NCBI GenBank assembly: GCA_003218535.1
Contig: QHNV01000042.1
Coordinates: 1-49,223, forward strand
DNA from: Verrucomicrobiota bacterium
GTDB lineage: Bacteria > Verrucomicrobiota > Verrucomicrobiia > Chthoniobacterales > UBA10450
Direction: 5' to 3'
DNA length: 49,223 bases
The translations under genes were made by a program, and so were the position numbers. The notes beneath the pieces were generated by a model. It made no database searches, was not told where the DNA came from, and was given only the letters and a program-made list of their open reading frames with translations. Positions 41,011 to 48,356 of the stretch are shown piece after piece (position 1 is the first letter of the stretch; every line of letters starts with the position of its first letter).

Positions 41011-41973
41011 CTACAGCGTTGAGACGAATGCGATCATTCGCTGACGCATTTTTGCATCGGGAAGACGGCCTATGCCCGCAGCCATGTTATCTTCCATGTG
41101 CTGCGGATTATTTGTAGCAGGTATCACGCAAGTGACCGCCGGATGAGCCACAATCCATTTCAGAAAGAACTGTGCCCATGATCGACAATCAATTTCGGCA
41201 GCCCAGGGCGGCAGCGACTTTCCAGCAATGCGTCCAAACAAACCGCCGCCACCGAACGGGCGATTAATGATCACCGCCATGCGAAGTTCTTGGGCCAGGG
41301 GTAGAAGTCGTTGTGCCGCTTGGGGTTCCATGATCGAATAATTGATCTGAACAAAATCGGGCTTCTGACTACGCATGTTTTTTTCTACGTCGTAAAAGCC
41401 ACGCGCCTGTGAATGCGTGATGCCGGTGTAACGGATGCGTCCTTTGGTTTTCCACTCACGAAGTGATGACATTTGTGTTTCCACGTCGACCAGGTTGTGT
41501 ACTTGCATCAGGTCAATCCGCTTAGTCCGAAAGCGATCCATCGAGCGCTCCATCATCGTGATCCCGGCCTCTTTACCCGCCGTCCAGACCTTGGTGGCGA
41601 TAAAGAGCGAATCGCGCAAATGCAATTGAGCGGCGAGTTCACCGATCACGCCTTCGGCGCGGCCGTACATGGGCGAGGAGTCGATGACCTTCCCGCCGTG
41701 CTTTACAAAAAGCGACAACACTTCTCCGAGTCGCGTTCTGTTCTCAGGGGTAAGATTAACATCGAACACGCTCCAAGTTCCAAGGCCAATCATGGGAAGT
41801 TTATCGCCCGAAGAAGGAATCGCTCTTGTCAGCATACCTGATGATTGAGCTGCCGCTTCCGTGCGCGATGTGGGAATCTGCAGTAGCAAGCCGGCCGTGC
41901 CGGCGCCAATCAGTCTGGATGCCTCGCGACGCGTAAGATTGCCGCCTGCCATGTTGACCGAAGTGGATATCAT
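41011..41973 (-). CDS. Tat-exported aldo/keto reductase
   Basis: 320 aa. The N-terminus carries a twin-arginine signal (LTRREASRLIGAGTAGLLLQIP), so it is exported folded to the periplasm. The barrel shows the AKR residues: KVIDSSPMYGRAEGVIGEL (Asp, Tyr), FIATKVWTAGKE (Lys), LMQVHNLVD (His/Asn position). VIINRPFGGGGLFGR and CVIPATNNPQHMEDN form the nucleotide end. The start may be 41973 or 41952. Tat export of an AKR with its cofactor bound is known in some families. Substrate unknown. Divergent from the transporter; a half-repeat lies between them. Confidence 0.88.
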   Translation of the reverse strand: MISTSVNMAGGNLTRREASRLIGAGTAGLLLQIPTSRTEAAAQSSGMLTRAIPSSGDKLPMIGLGTWSVFDVNLTPENRTRLGEVLSLFVKHGGKVIDSSPMYGRAEGVIGELAAQLHLRDSLFIATKVWTAGKEAGITMMERSMDRFRTKRIDLMQVHNLVDVETQMSSLREWKTKGRIRYTGITHSQARGFYDVEKNMRSQKPDFVQINYSIMEPQAAQRLLPLAQELRMAVIINRPFGGGGLFGRIAGKSLPPWAAEIDCRSWAQFFLKWIVAHPAVTCVIPATNNPQHMEDNMAAGIGRLPDAKMRQRMIAFVSTL

Positions 41974-41992
41974 TATTGCCCAACGACAGCAA

Positions 41993-42021
41993 GAGATCCC
42001 TCGACTTCGCTCGGAATGACA
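41993..42021. repeat. Half copy of the TGTCATTCCGAGC inverted-repeat element
   Basis: GAGATCCCTCGACTTCGCTCGGAATGACA matches the right arm of the elements at 21714 and 48265. The left arm is missing. It accounts for the FRAKSRDLL peptide in the shadow ORF here. Confidence 0.75.
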
Positions 42022-42094
42022 AGATGCTAATCTTCATGTGAATATGACGCGCAAACGCTTCCTTTGTCCTCCGCCATTCGAACTTCGGCATTAA

Positions 42095-43453
42095 ATGAAA
42101 CGTCTCTTGGCAAAGATCGTCGATGTAAAACCGGAGGAAATTCGCGCTCTCTGGCTCGGATTTCTTTTTAACTTCCTGGTTCTCGGCGGCTACTATGTGA
42201 TTCGGCCGATTCGCGATGAGATCGGCGCTTCCAGCGGTCTCGAAAACTTGCCGTGGATGTTTACTGCAACGCTGATCGCCATCCTGATCGCGAACGCGCT
42301 TTTCTCTGCGATCGTCGCGCGCATGTCGCGGCGGCGGTTCATTCCGATCGCTTACCGTTTCTTCGTGGCGAACCTCATTATTTTTTTCGTCTTGATGCGC
42401 ACGATGTCGCCGGCGCAACAGCCGTGGATTGGCCGCACATTCTTCGTTTGGCTCAGCGTTTCGAATCTTTTCGTCGTCACAGTGTTTTGGGCGTTCATGA
42501 CGGACCTATTCAGCAACGAGCAAGGCAGACGGCTGTTCGGATTTATCAGTATCGGCGGTGCAATCGGCGGGATCGTCGGCCCGATCATTACCGCGTCACT
42601 CGTTCGACGAATTGGCGCCCCCAACCTTCTACTTATTTCGGGTGCAATGTTCGAGCTCGCTGCGGAATGCGTCCGCTTTTTCCCGGCTGATTTCCGAACT
42701 GTAGGGGAAGGTACCAGCTTCCTTGGGACGACAACGTCGTCCCCTGCAGCGCCCCGCGGAAGGGAGGAAGCTCCGATTGGCGGCAGTTTGTGGTCGGGAA
42801 TCACGCACATTTGTCGCTCACCGTATCTGTTTGGATTGTTCGCGTTCATCATGCTGTACTCGCTGACCTCAACCTGGGCGTATTTCCAGCAATCCGATCT
42901 CGCCGGCCACGGCATTCAAAACCGCGCAGCGCGCACGGCGTTTTTTGCGAAGCTCGATCTTTCGGTGAACACGTTGGAGTTATTGGGCCTGTTGTTTCTC
43001 ACCGGCAGATTGCTGAAAACGATCGGTGTGACGCTCACGTTGCTGTTGATGCCGATGCTAAGCTTGCTTGGCTTCGTCTTCATCGGCGTTACTCCGCTAC
43101 TTGGAGTGCTTGCAGTTTTCCAAGTGCTGCGACGCGCGACCACGTTCGCGTTCATGCGGCCAGCGCGCGAAGTGTTGTTCACCGTGCTGAAACGCGAAGA
43201 CAAATACAAAGCGAAAAGCGTCATCGACACTTTCGCTTACCGCGTGGGCGATCAGATCGGTGCCTGGACTTATGGCGGGTTGCATGCGCTTGGCCTGACG
43301 ATTCGCAGTACGAGCTTCATCGCCGTGCCGATCGTCGCCGGTTGGTGCGCGTTGACCGCATGGCTCGGGCGAAGGCAAGCCGTTTTGGCGCAAGCTCGCG
43401 ACGCGCAGCGCTCTACTCCGCTCGGCGATATCACTGCCCCTGAACCTGCGTGA
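42095..43453 (+). CDS. ATP:ADP antiporter (TLC)-like MFS transporter with an inserted repeat
   Basis: 452 aa with about 11-12 membrane helices. KPEEIRALWLGFLFNFLVLGGYYVIRPIRDEIG resembles nucleotide exchangers of the TLC/NTT group. TDLFSNEQGRRLFGFISIGGAIGGIVGP and LRRATTFAFMRPAREVLFTVLKREDKYKAKSVIDTFAYRVGDQ are also characteristic. Homologues in non-parasitic bacteria may carry other substrates, so ATP import should not be assumed. Between residues ~203 and 226 there is an odd GEGTSFLGTTTSSPAAPRG loop encoded by a palindromic repeat. ATG 42095 is a clear family-type start. Confidence 0.82.
   Translation: MKRLLAKIVDVKPEEIRALWLGFLFNFLVLGGYYVIRPIRDEIGASSGLENLPWMFTATLIAILIANALFSAIVARMSRRRFIPIAYRFFVANLIIFFVLMRTMSPAQQPWIGRTFFVWLSVSNLFVVTVFWAFMTDLFSNEQGRRLFGFISIGGAIGGIVGPIITASLVRRIGAPNLLLISGAMFELAAECVRFFPADFRTVGEGTSFLGTTTSSPAAPRGREEAPIGGSLWSGITHICRSPYLFGLFAFIMLYSLTSTWAYFQQSDLAGHGIQNRAARTAFFAKLDLSVNTLELLGLLFLTGRLLKTIGVTLTLLLMPMLSLLGFVFIGVTPLLGVLAVFQVLRRATTFAFMRPAREVLFTVLKREDKYKAKSVIDTFAYRVGDQIGAWTYGGLHALGLTIRSTSFIAVPIVAGWCALTAWLGRRQAVLAQARDAQRSTPLGDITAPEPA
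42702..42772. repeat. In-frame palindromic insertion in the TLC-like transporter gene
   Basis: Contains the perfect inverted repeat GGGACGAC-AAC-GTCGTCCC (42725-42743) and GGAAG...CTTCC pairs around it. It encodes a Ser/Thr/Pro/Gly loop between membrane segments and keeps the frame. Confidence 0.65.
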
Positions 43454-43564
43454 GTTTGTAGCGGCGCTTGTACCAGGCGCCTTCATTTGGTTTGCGAAAA
43501 CCGGATTGCGCTCATCCGTGTTCGCGCGAATCGTATTCAAAAACCAACAAAAGGAGCAAAACCA

Positions 43565-43990
43565 ATGGTAACACGAACTGGATCGGCGGTGTGGGAGGGA
43601 ACACTGAAGCAGGGCAGAGGAACCATGAAACTCGGAAGCGGCGCGTTCGAAGGTCCTTACTCATTCTCATCGCGCTTCGAGGAAGGGAAGGGGACGAATC
43701 CGGAAGAGCTCATCGGCGCAGCGGAGGCCGGCTGCTTCTCCATGGCGCTTTCGTTTAATCTTGAGAAAGCAGGGCATCCCGCCAAACGCGTCAGCACCAC
43801 CGCAAGGGTAAAGCTGGAGCCGGCCGACGGCGGATTTAAAATCACGTCTATCGATCTCAAAACGGAAGCCGACGTTCCCGGAATCGACGAACCAAAATTT
43901 CGTGAGCAAGCCGAGCTGGCCAAGAAGAATTGCCCAGTTTCAGTCGCGCTCGCTGCCACGCAGATCAATCTCGACGCAAAGTTGCTGTAG
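43565..43990 (+). CDS. osmC: OsmC-family peroxiredoxin-like protein
   Basis: OsmC/Ohr proteins reduce organic peroxides with two cysteines. The core PEELIGAAEAGCFSMALSF holds the first cysteine and KKNCPVSVALAAT the second. The start ATG 43565 (MVTRTGSAVWEGTL) follows a good AAAGGAGC ribosome site about 10 bases upstream; the track start at 43487 is rejected. 141 aa, typical of OsmC. OsmC is often induced by osmotic or envelope stress; no regulator is seen. Confidence 0.94.
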   Translation: MVTRTGSAVWEGTLKQGRGTMKLGSGAFEGPYSFSSRFEEGKGTNPEELIGAAEAGCFSMALSFNLEKAGHPAKRVSTTARVKLEPADGGFKITSIDLKTEADVPGIDEPKFREQAELAKKNCPVSVALAATQINLDAKLL

Positions 43991-44023
43991 TCCCTACCTT
44001 GGCCAGGGCAACGCTAGCGGTCG

Positions 44024-44479
44024 TTACTCCTGCAGAAAATAAATGCCGTGCTCGACACCGATCTGGATGATCCTGGGCATGTCGGGACCGCCGGGCTTGG
44101 CAAATTCCTCTGCGCAACGCGCGAAGAATTTCTCGAAACCTGACGGCGTGGTGCTAATTAGCATGCGAGACGACTGGTCGCCAACATTCTTGAACGTGTG
44201 CACGACACCGCGCGGCATGTAAGCGGCGCCACCGGGACCGACTTCATGCCATTCGCCGTCTGAAAGGAATGCAACTCGTCCTTCGAGGACGTGAAATGCT
44301 TCATCCTCATTTACGTGATGATGTGGCGGCGGCCCACCGCCGGGCGGCGTGATCTCCGTCCACATCGTCAGTTTTCCGCCAGTGCGTTCGCCGTCCAGAT
44401 GAATGGTGACTTCTTCCCCGAAAGCGCGAAGCACACGTCCTTCATGTTGCCCAACTATCGCCCCTGAATTCTTGGTCAT
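44024..44479 (-). CDS. Cupin-domain protein
   Basis: 151 aa. Metal-binding cupin motif 1 is PPPHHHVNEDEAFHVLEGRVAF, with His-His-His and a glutamate. Motif 2 is AYMPRGVVHTFKNVG. The C-terminal helix (GFEKFFARCAEEFAKPGGPD) resembles the cupin proteins linked to quercetinase-like families. Small-molecule substrate unknown. It follows the M20 peptidase gene by only 2 bp on the same strand, so the two are probably co-transcribed. Confidence 0.87.
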   Translation of the reverse strand: MTKNSGAIVGQHEGRVLRAFGEEVTIHLDGERTGGKLTMWTEITPPGGGPPPHHHVNEDEAFHVLEGRVAFLSDGEWHEVGPGGAAYMPRGVVHTFKNVGDQSSRMLISTTPSGFEKFFARCAEEFAKPGGPDMPRIIQIGVEHGIYFLQE

Positions 44480-44481
44480 GA

Positions 44482-45972
44482 TTACTTTGCCAGTTCGTAG
44501 AGATATTCCACAAACGATATCACAGCACCATCGAACCCCTGTATTTTCGGGTTCGCAGATTCAATGATGTAATATTCGTCCGGCGCATGGGCACCGCTGC
44601 CGTGGCCGAGACCGAAATGTCCGGCGGCAAGCTTGACCGGTTCGCCGGTAAAGACGTAACCTGGATACGAGCCCGCATTACGCGGCCAGAGCAGCGGATC
44701 AATTCCGAATTTTTTGTAAGTCGCGACCTGGGCCTTTATGAGCGCGGAATCGGCGGATGTGCTTGTGGGATCGTACCCGCCGGTCATGTTCACTTCGATG
44801 TCGCCGAAGCCGTGCTTCGCCAGATGTGCCTTCAACGCCGCGAGCGCGTCCGTCGCCTTCATCTCGGGTACGAGACGCATGTCGATCTTTGCCACCGCGC
44901 GATGCGGCAAAATTGTTTTGCCGCCGGGCCCGGTGTAACCGCCGACCAAGCCTTCAATGTTCACCGTCGGCTGCGATTCAAGCCGTTCGTTCGCTTGTTC
45001 CCACGGCAGATCGTTGATCCAATGCTGGACGTTGAATAGTCTTTTTGTCTGCGCTTCATTTCGCACCGTCGAGACTTTTCCAATCATCGCTTTCTCTTCG
45101 GCGCTCAGTGGCTGCGGTTTTGGATAATTGTCGATCTTGATTTCGTTGCCGTCGTCTGAGACGAGCGTGTTGAGGGCTTTCACCAAATGCCATGCCGGAC
45201 TGTCGACCATCGCCTTGAGCGATGAGTGAATGTCTTTCGCGGGACCGCGTCCCCATTTTTCGCCACTCGATACCAACTCGAGCTCGATCACACCTTTCGA
45301 GCCGAGGTTCACTGTGACGATTCCATCTAAGTCCTGCGTGGCCGAAGGCATGAACACGCCGATACATTTCTTGAGCGCATCCAACACTTCTGGCCGCCTA
45401 ACGAGTTGCGGAATGTGTGGTGAACCAATCTCTTCTTCGCCTTCGGCCACCATCACCAGATTCACCGGCATTTTCTTGCCTGCACCGCGAATGGCATGCA
45501 GGGCCGCGAGGAACGCAGCTTCCGGTCCCTTCTGGTTTACCGCGCCACGCCCGATGATTACTTTGCCCAGTGGCGCTTTGTCCACATTTCGCGCTTCGGT
45601 CGGCGGCGACGTCCATTCCGCCGGATCGAACTGTTTTACGTCGTACATGAAATAAAGCCCAACCGTTTTTGGTGCGCCCACATCGAGAGTCGCGAACACT
45701 CCCGGTTTGCCGTCGGTGTTGATCACCGTTGCTTGCTGGAATCCCGCATCGCGCGCCAGCTTCGCCATGTACTCCGCACCCTCGGGATATCCGCGGTCCT
45801 CCGCTGCGATCGACACCTGCCCGATCCAGTCCTGCAACCGCTTCACTGCCTCATCATGCCGCTTAGTAATCTCGGTTTTGATTGCGGCGAAATCGTTTTC
45901 AGCTCCGCTGACACGGTGAACGCCTGCAAGGAGCGCGACAGTTAATAATGGTGATAGAAGTCGAATAATCAC
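44482..45972 (-). CDS. M20-family metallopeptidase with altered metal-ligand motifs
   Basis: 496 aa with a signal peptide (RLLSPLLTVALLAGVHRVSG). Probable GTG start at 45972, leaving 10 bp after polB; the track start 46038 overlaps polB. The fold is M20 (carboxypeptidase/CNDP type): KVIIGRGAVNQKGPEAAFLAALHAI, VMVAEGEEEIGSPHI and, near the end, GHGSGAHAPDEYYIIES. Two usual zinc-ligand positions look changed: the H of YGHxD is replaced (YFMYDVK), and the bridging Asp of GRG..D.KG is Asn (GRGAVNQKG). The Glu-Glu pair and last His remain. It may be a divergent subfamily or weakly active. Confidence 0.85.
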   Translation of the reverse strand: MIIRLLSPLLTVALLAGVHRVSGAENDFAAIKTEITKRHDEAVKRLQDWIGQVSIAAEDRGYPEGAEYMAKLARDAGFQQATVINTDGKPGVFATLDVGAPKTVGLYFMYDVKQFDPAEWTSPPTEARNVDKAPLGKVIIGRGAVNQKGPEAAFLAALHAIRGAGKKMPVNLVMVAEGEEEIGSPHIPQLVRRPEVLDALKKCIGVFMPSATQDLDGIVTVNLGSKGVIELELVSSGEKWGRGPAKDIHSSLKAMVDSPAWHLVKALNTLVSDDGNEIKIDNYPKPQPLSAEEKAMIGKVSTVRNEAQTKRLFNVQHWINDLPWEQANERLESQPTVNIEGLVGGYTGPGGKTILPHRAVAKIDMRLVPEMKATDALAALKAHLAKHGFGDIEVNMTGGYDPTSTSADSALIKAQVATYKKFGIDPLLWPRNAGSYPGYVFTGEPVKLAAGHFGLGHGSGAHAPDEYYIIESANPKIQGFDGAVISFVEYLYELAK

Positions 45973-45982
45973 AACAGAATGC

Positions 45983-48247
45983 CTATAGAGCCAAGCTTTC
46001 CTGCTTCGCAGAGGAACTGGCAACAGCGGTAAGTCCACCGAATTTTTTCATGAGGTCATCGAGCTTGGCCACGTAGTAATCGACGTTTTCGTCACGGTTT
46101 TGCGGGTCGAAATCGCTGGCGAGCTTGGCGGCTTCATAGGCGGGAACTTTTTTGGGCGTCGCTTTGATATAGTAACTGATCTGGTCGCCGGGTTTGTAAT
46201 TGCGGCCGCTGGCGAGAGCGAGCTCGTACGCGGCGGCGCGATTACGCGCGGAGCCTGCGATCTTGGCGCGATATTTATCAAGCGAATCCTGGAGCGTGTC
46301 GGTCTTCATCAACATGTCGATCTTCCATTCGCGGTTCCTGATTTTTCGCTCGAATTCGTCCCGTAGCTGCGGGATCGCTTCCGGTTTTCCCTTCATGATG
46401 AGCTTGATCATTTCCTCGACAAAAACGCGCTGGAATTTTTCGAGTCCACGCGATTTGAGCGCGCCACCTTTGATGATGACGTCGCCGGCTTTTGTCAGCA
46501 GCGCGTAATTCTTGGCTTTGTAACTGAACATGGCATCGAACTGCTCGTCGATCTCGACGTCGATTCCCGGCGGCAATTCCTTTGTCAGCGCACGTTGTAG
46601 TTCGTCGACCTGATTTTCTGTAGTGGCAGCCGTGCCGGCTGCATGTAATTGCAGTTTTGCAGGCGACACGCCTGCCTCTACAGAAGACGGCGGGACGAAG
46701 TAAATTCCGTCGGTATCGACTTCGATCACTTGCGCACCGTGTTTGCCTAACCAGTCGATCATTTTCTTGAGCAAATCGCGTCCGATCTGAGTCACATGCG
46801 CAGCAGCATCGAAATCGGCGAAATGTCCCTGGGCGAATCCAAGATAGCCGTAGAAACTGTTCAGCAGAATTTTGAACGTATTTTGCAGCGCCTGAAGATG
46901 ATGCTGCTTGGCGGGATCTTGTTCCGCTCGCATTTCCGCCTTTGCTTCCAATCGGAAGGTGCGGAGATCAGTGAGCAAATGTCGGAAGATTTGCAGTTGA
47001 TCGGTTGCGGGGAAGCAATCGAATTGCAACATGATAGATGGGTAGAGTGAAGCGATGTCGCAGTGCCAGACATTTCGCGCAACGCCAGTTAAGAAAATGT
47101 CGGTGTATCCGCCTTCGAATGCCTGCACCATCGGCAGTTCGGGAATGGAATGGCGCTGCCGAAAATACTCGCGCAGGAAAAGCGCGTTGATACGCGTGGC
47201 GTTGCCACGCACGATCACGTCCTGGTAATTGTAAGGAAAAATTTGCGCTTGGATGAAGTAACTTTGGCTCAGCAAATCCGATAACGCGCGCGTTTCCCGA
47301 ACACCGCATAACGCGCGCCGGCGGAACGCTTCTGAATCGTCCTTGTACGCGCACTCCAATTCTTTGCCCGTGAGCGCTGAAATTTGTTCGCTGTCGCAGA
47401 GGTCGAAATGCCGCGCGACATCCGTCCGTTCGAAACCGGCAAGAGAACGCATGCCGACATCGTAAAATTGCGCGAGCAGAAACGTATCAACGAAATGACG
47501 GCCACCGACTGTAAACTTTGGATAGTCGATTGTTTTTTCCGCGATTTGGAGTCGTGATGGTCGCGAGCGTAGGAATCCATCGCTGCGTCCCCAATCGAGC
47601 TTGGTTTTCAGTTTTTTCGCGCGGGCGACAAGCGGCGGAAGTTGAACGCGGAACAAGTCGTGGCCTTCGATCACGTCGGGATCCCGCTCCTTGATGATCG
47701 TGGTCAGCCTCTTCAGTGCTGCGTGCTCCGATTCCTGCATATTTTTTGGATCGACAATAAGCAATTCTTTCCAACCGGTGTTATCCGAGAGCGCAATGCT
47801 CACGATGTGATCGTTGTCGCCGAGGTCACCGCCCCCGACTACAGAGAGAACTTCCAGCTGCATGCGTTTCAGTTCTTCAAACGGCAGGTCCTTAAACAAT
47901 GTGCGGCCGGTAGCTGTGAGATAATGCTGCACCGGGTCGGTGAAGGCGAAGAAATCGCGCCCGGCGTTCCTGAGTCCGTTACGCAGCGCAAGCAGTTCCT
48001 TCCAGCTATCGACTGTGATCAGCCAGGCGTACTTGAGATCACCACGGAGTTTTTCGGTTTCGATGCCGAGATCGACAACGTCGCTATCGGCCCACACAAA
48101 TGGATGGAACGGCTCGACATCGGCAACTGTCGATCCATCGTTTTCCCTCCGATAAACGCGGACCGTGCCGGTCTCGCCCAGCTCAATGGCAACAATGCGA
48201 GGCGTCGGATCAGCCCCGAAAAGCATCGTGTTCTTTTCGAATTCCAT
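45983..48247 (-). CDS. Family B DNA polymerase with degenerate proofreading motifs
   Basis: 754 aa. The polymerase motifs are intact: WHCDIASLYPSIM (motif A), LQNTFKILLNSFYGYLGF (motif B), EVDTDGIYFVPP (motif C, DTD) and KAKNYALL. The exonuclease domain seems inactive: Exo I has LEVLS where LDIET is normal, Exo II has GHDLFRVQLPPL in place of GHNxFxFDLP, and Exo III lacks its Tyr...Asp before VRETRALSDLL. An in-frame 66-bp palindrome adds SVEAGVSPAKLQLHAAGTAA just after motif C. Active pol with dead proofreading suggests a low-fidelity or lesion-bypass enzyme. I see no LexA box upstream. Confidence 0.9.
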   Translation of the reverse strand: MEFEKNTMLFGADPTPRIVAIELGETGTVRVYRRENDGSTVADVEPFHPFVWADSDVVDLGIETEKLRGDLKYAWLITVDSWKELLALRNGLRNAGRDFFAFTDPVQHYLTATGRTLFKDLPFEELKRMQLEVLSVVGGGDLGDNDHIVSIALSDNTGWKELLIVDPKNMQESEHAALKRLTTIIKERDPDVIEGHDLFRVQLPPLVARAKKLKTKLDWGRSDGFLRSRPSRLQIAEKTIDYPKFTVGGRHFVDTFLLAQFYDVGMRSLAGFERTDVARHFDLCDSEQISALTGKELECAYKDDSEAFRRRALCGVRETRALSDLLSQSYFIQAQIFPYNYQDVIVRGNATRINALFLREYFRQRHSIPELPMVQAFEGGYTDIFLTGVARNVWHCDIASLYPSIMLQFDCFPATDQLQIFRHLLTDLRTFRLEAKAEMRAEQDPAKQHHLQALQNTFKILLNSFYGYLGFAQGHFADFDAAAHVTQIGRDLLKKMIDWLGKHGAQVIEVDTDGIYFVPPSSVEAGVSPAKLQLHAAGTAATTENQVDELQRALTKELPPGIDVEIDEQFDAMFSYKAKNYALLTKAGDVIIKGGALKSRGLEKFQRVFVEEMIKLIMKGKPEAIPQLRDEFERKIRNREWKIDMLMKTDTLQDSLDKYRAKIAGSARNRAAAYELALASGRNYKPGDQISYYIKATPKKVPAYEAAKLASDFDPQNRDENVDYYVAKLDDLMKKFGGLTAVASSSAKQESLAL
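46618..46683. repeat. In-frame 66-bp palindrome in the family B polymerase gene
   Basis: The left arm CTGTAGTGGCAGCCGTGCCG pairs with the inverted right arm, which reads CTGTAGAGGCAGGCGTGTCG on the other strand. 66 bp equals 22 codons, so the frame is kept. The insert lies between motif C and the C-terminal part of the polymerase. Confidence 0.88.
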
Positions 48248-48264
48248 CGGTCAACAAACCTTTC

Positions 48265-48353
48265 TGTCATTCCGAGCGAAGTCGAGGAATCTCTTACCCT
48301 TTATTGCCGCGGAATTAAAATTGAGAGATGCTTCGACTTCGCTCAGCATGACA
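48265..48353. repeat. Dispersed ~90-bp inverted-repeat element (copy 2)
   Basis: TGTCATTCCGAGCGAAGTCG at the left and CGACTTCGCTCAGCATGACA at the right form the inverted arms. It lies between the divergent polB and M20D genes and ends 3 bp before the M20D ATG, as copy 1 ends at dnaE2. Confidence 0.85.
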
Positions 48354-48356
48354 AGT

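Noticed and set aside
41801-42418. 205-aa minus-strand ORF between the AKR and TLC genes
   Set aside because: It covers the start of two real genes and reads through a repeat (FRAKSRDLL); composition is shadow-like.
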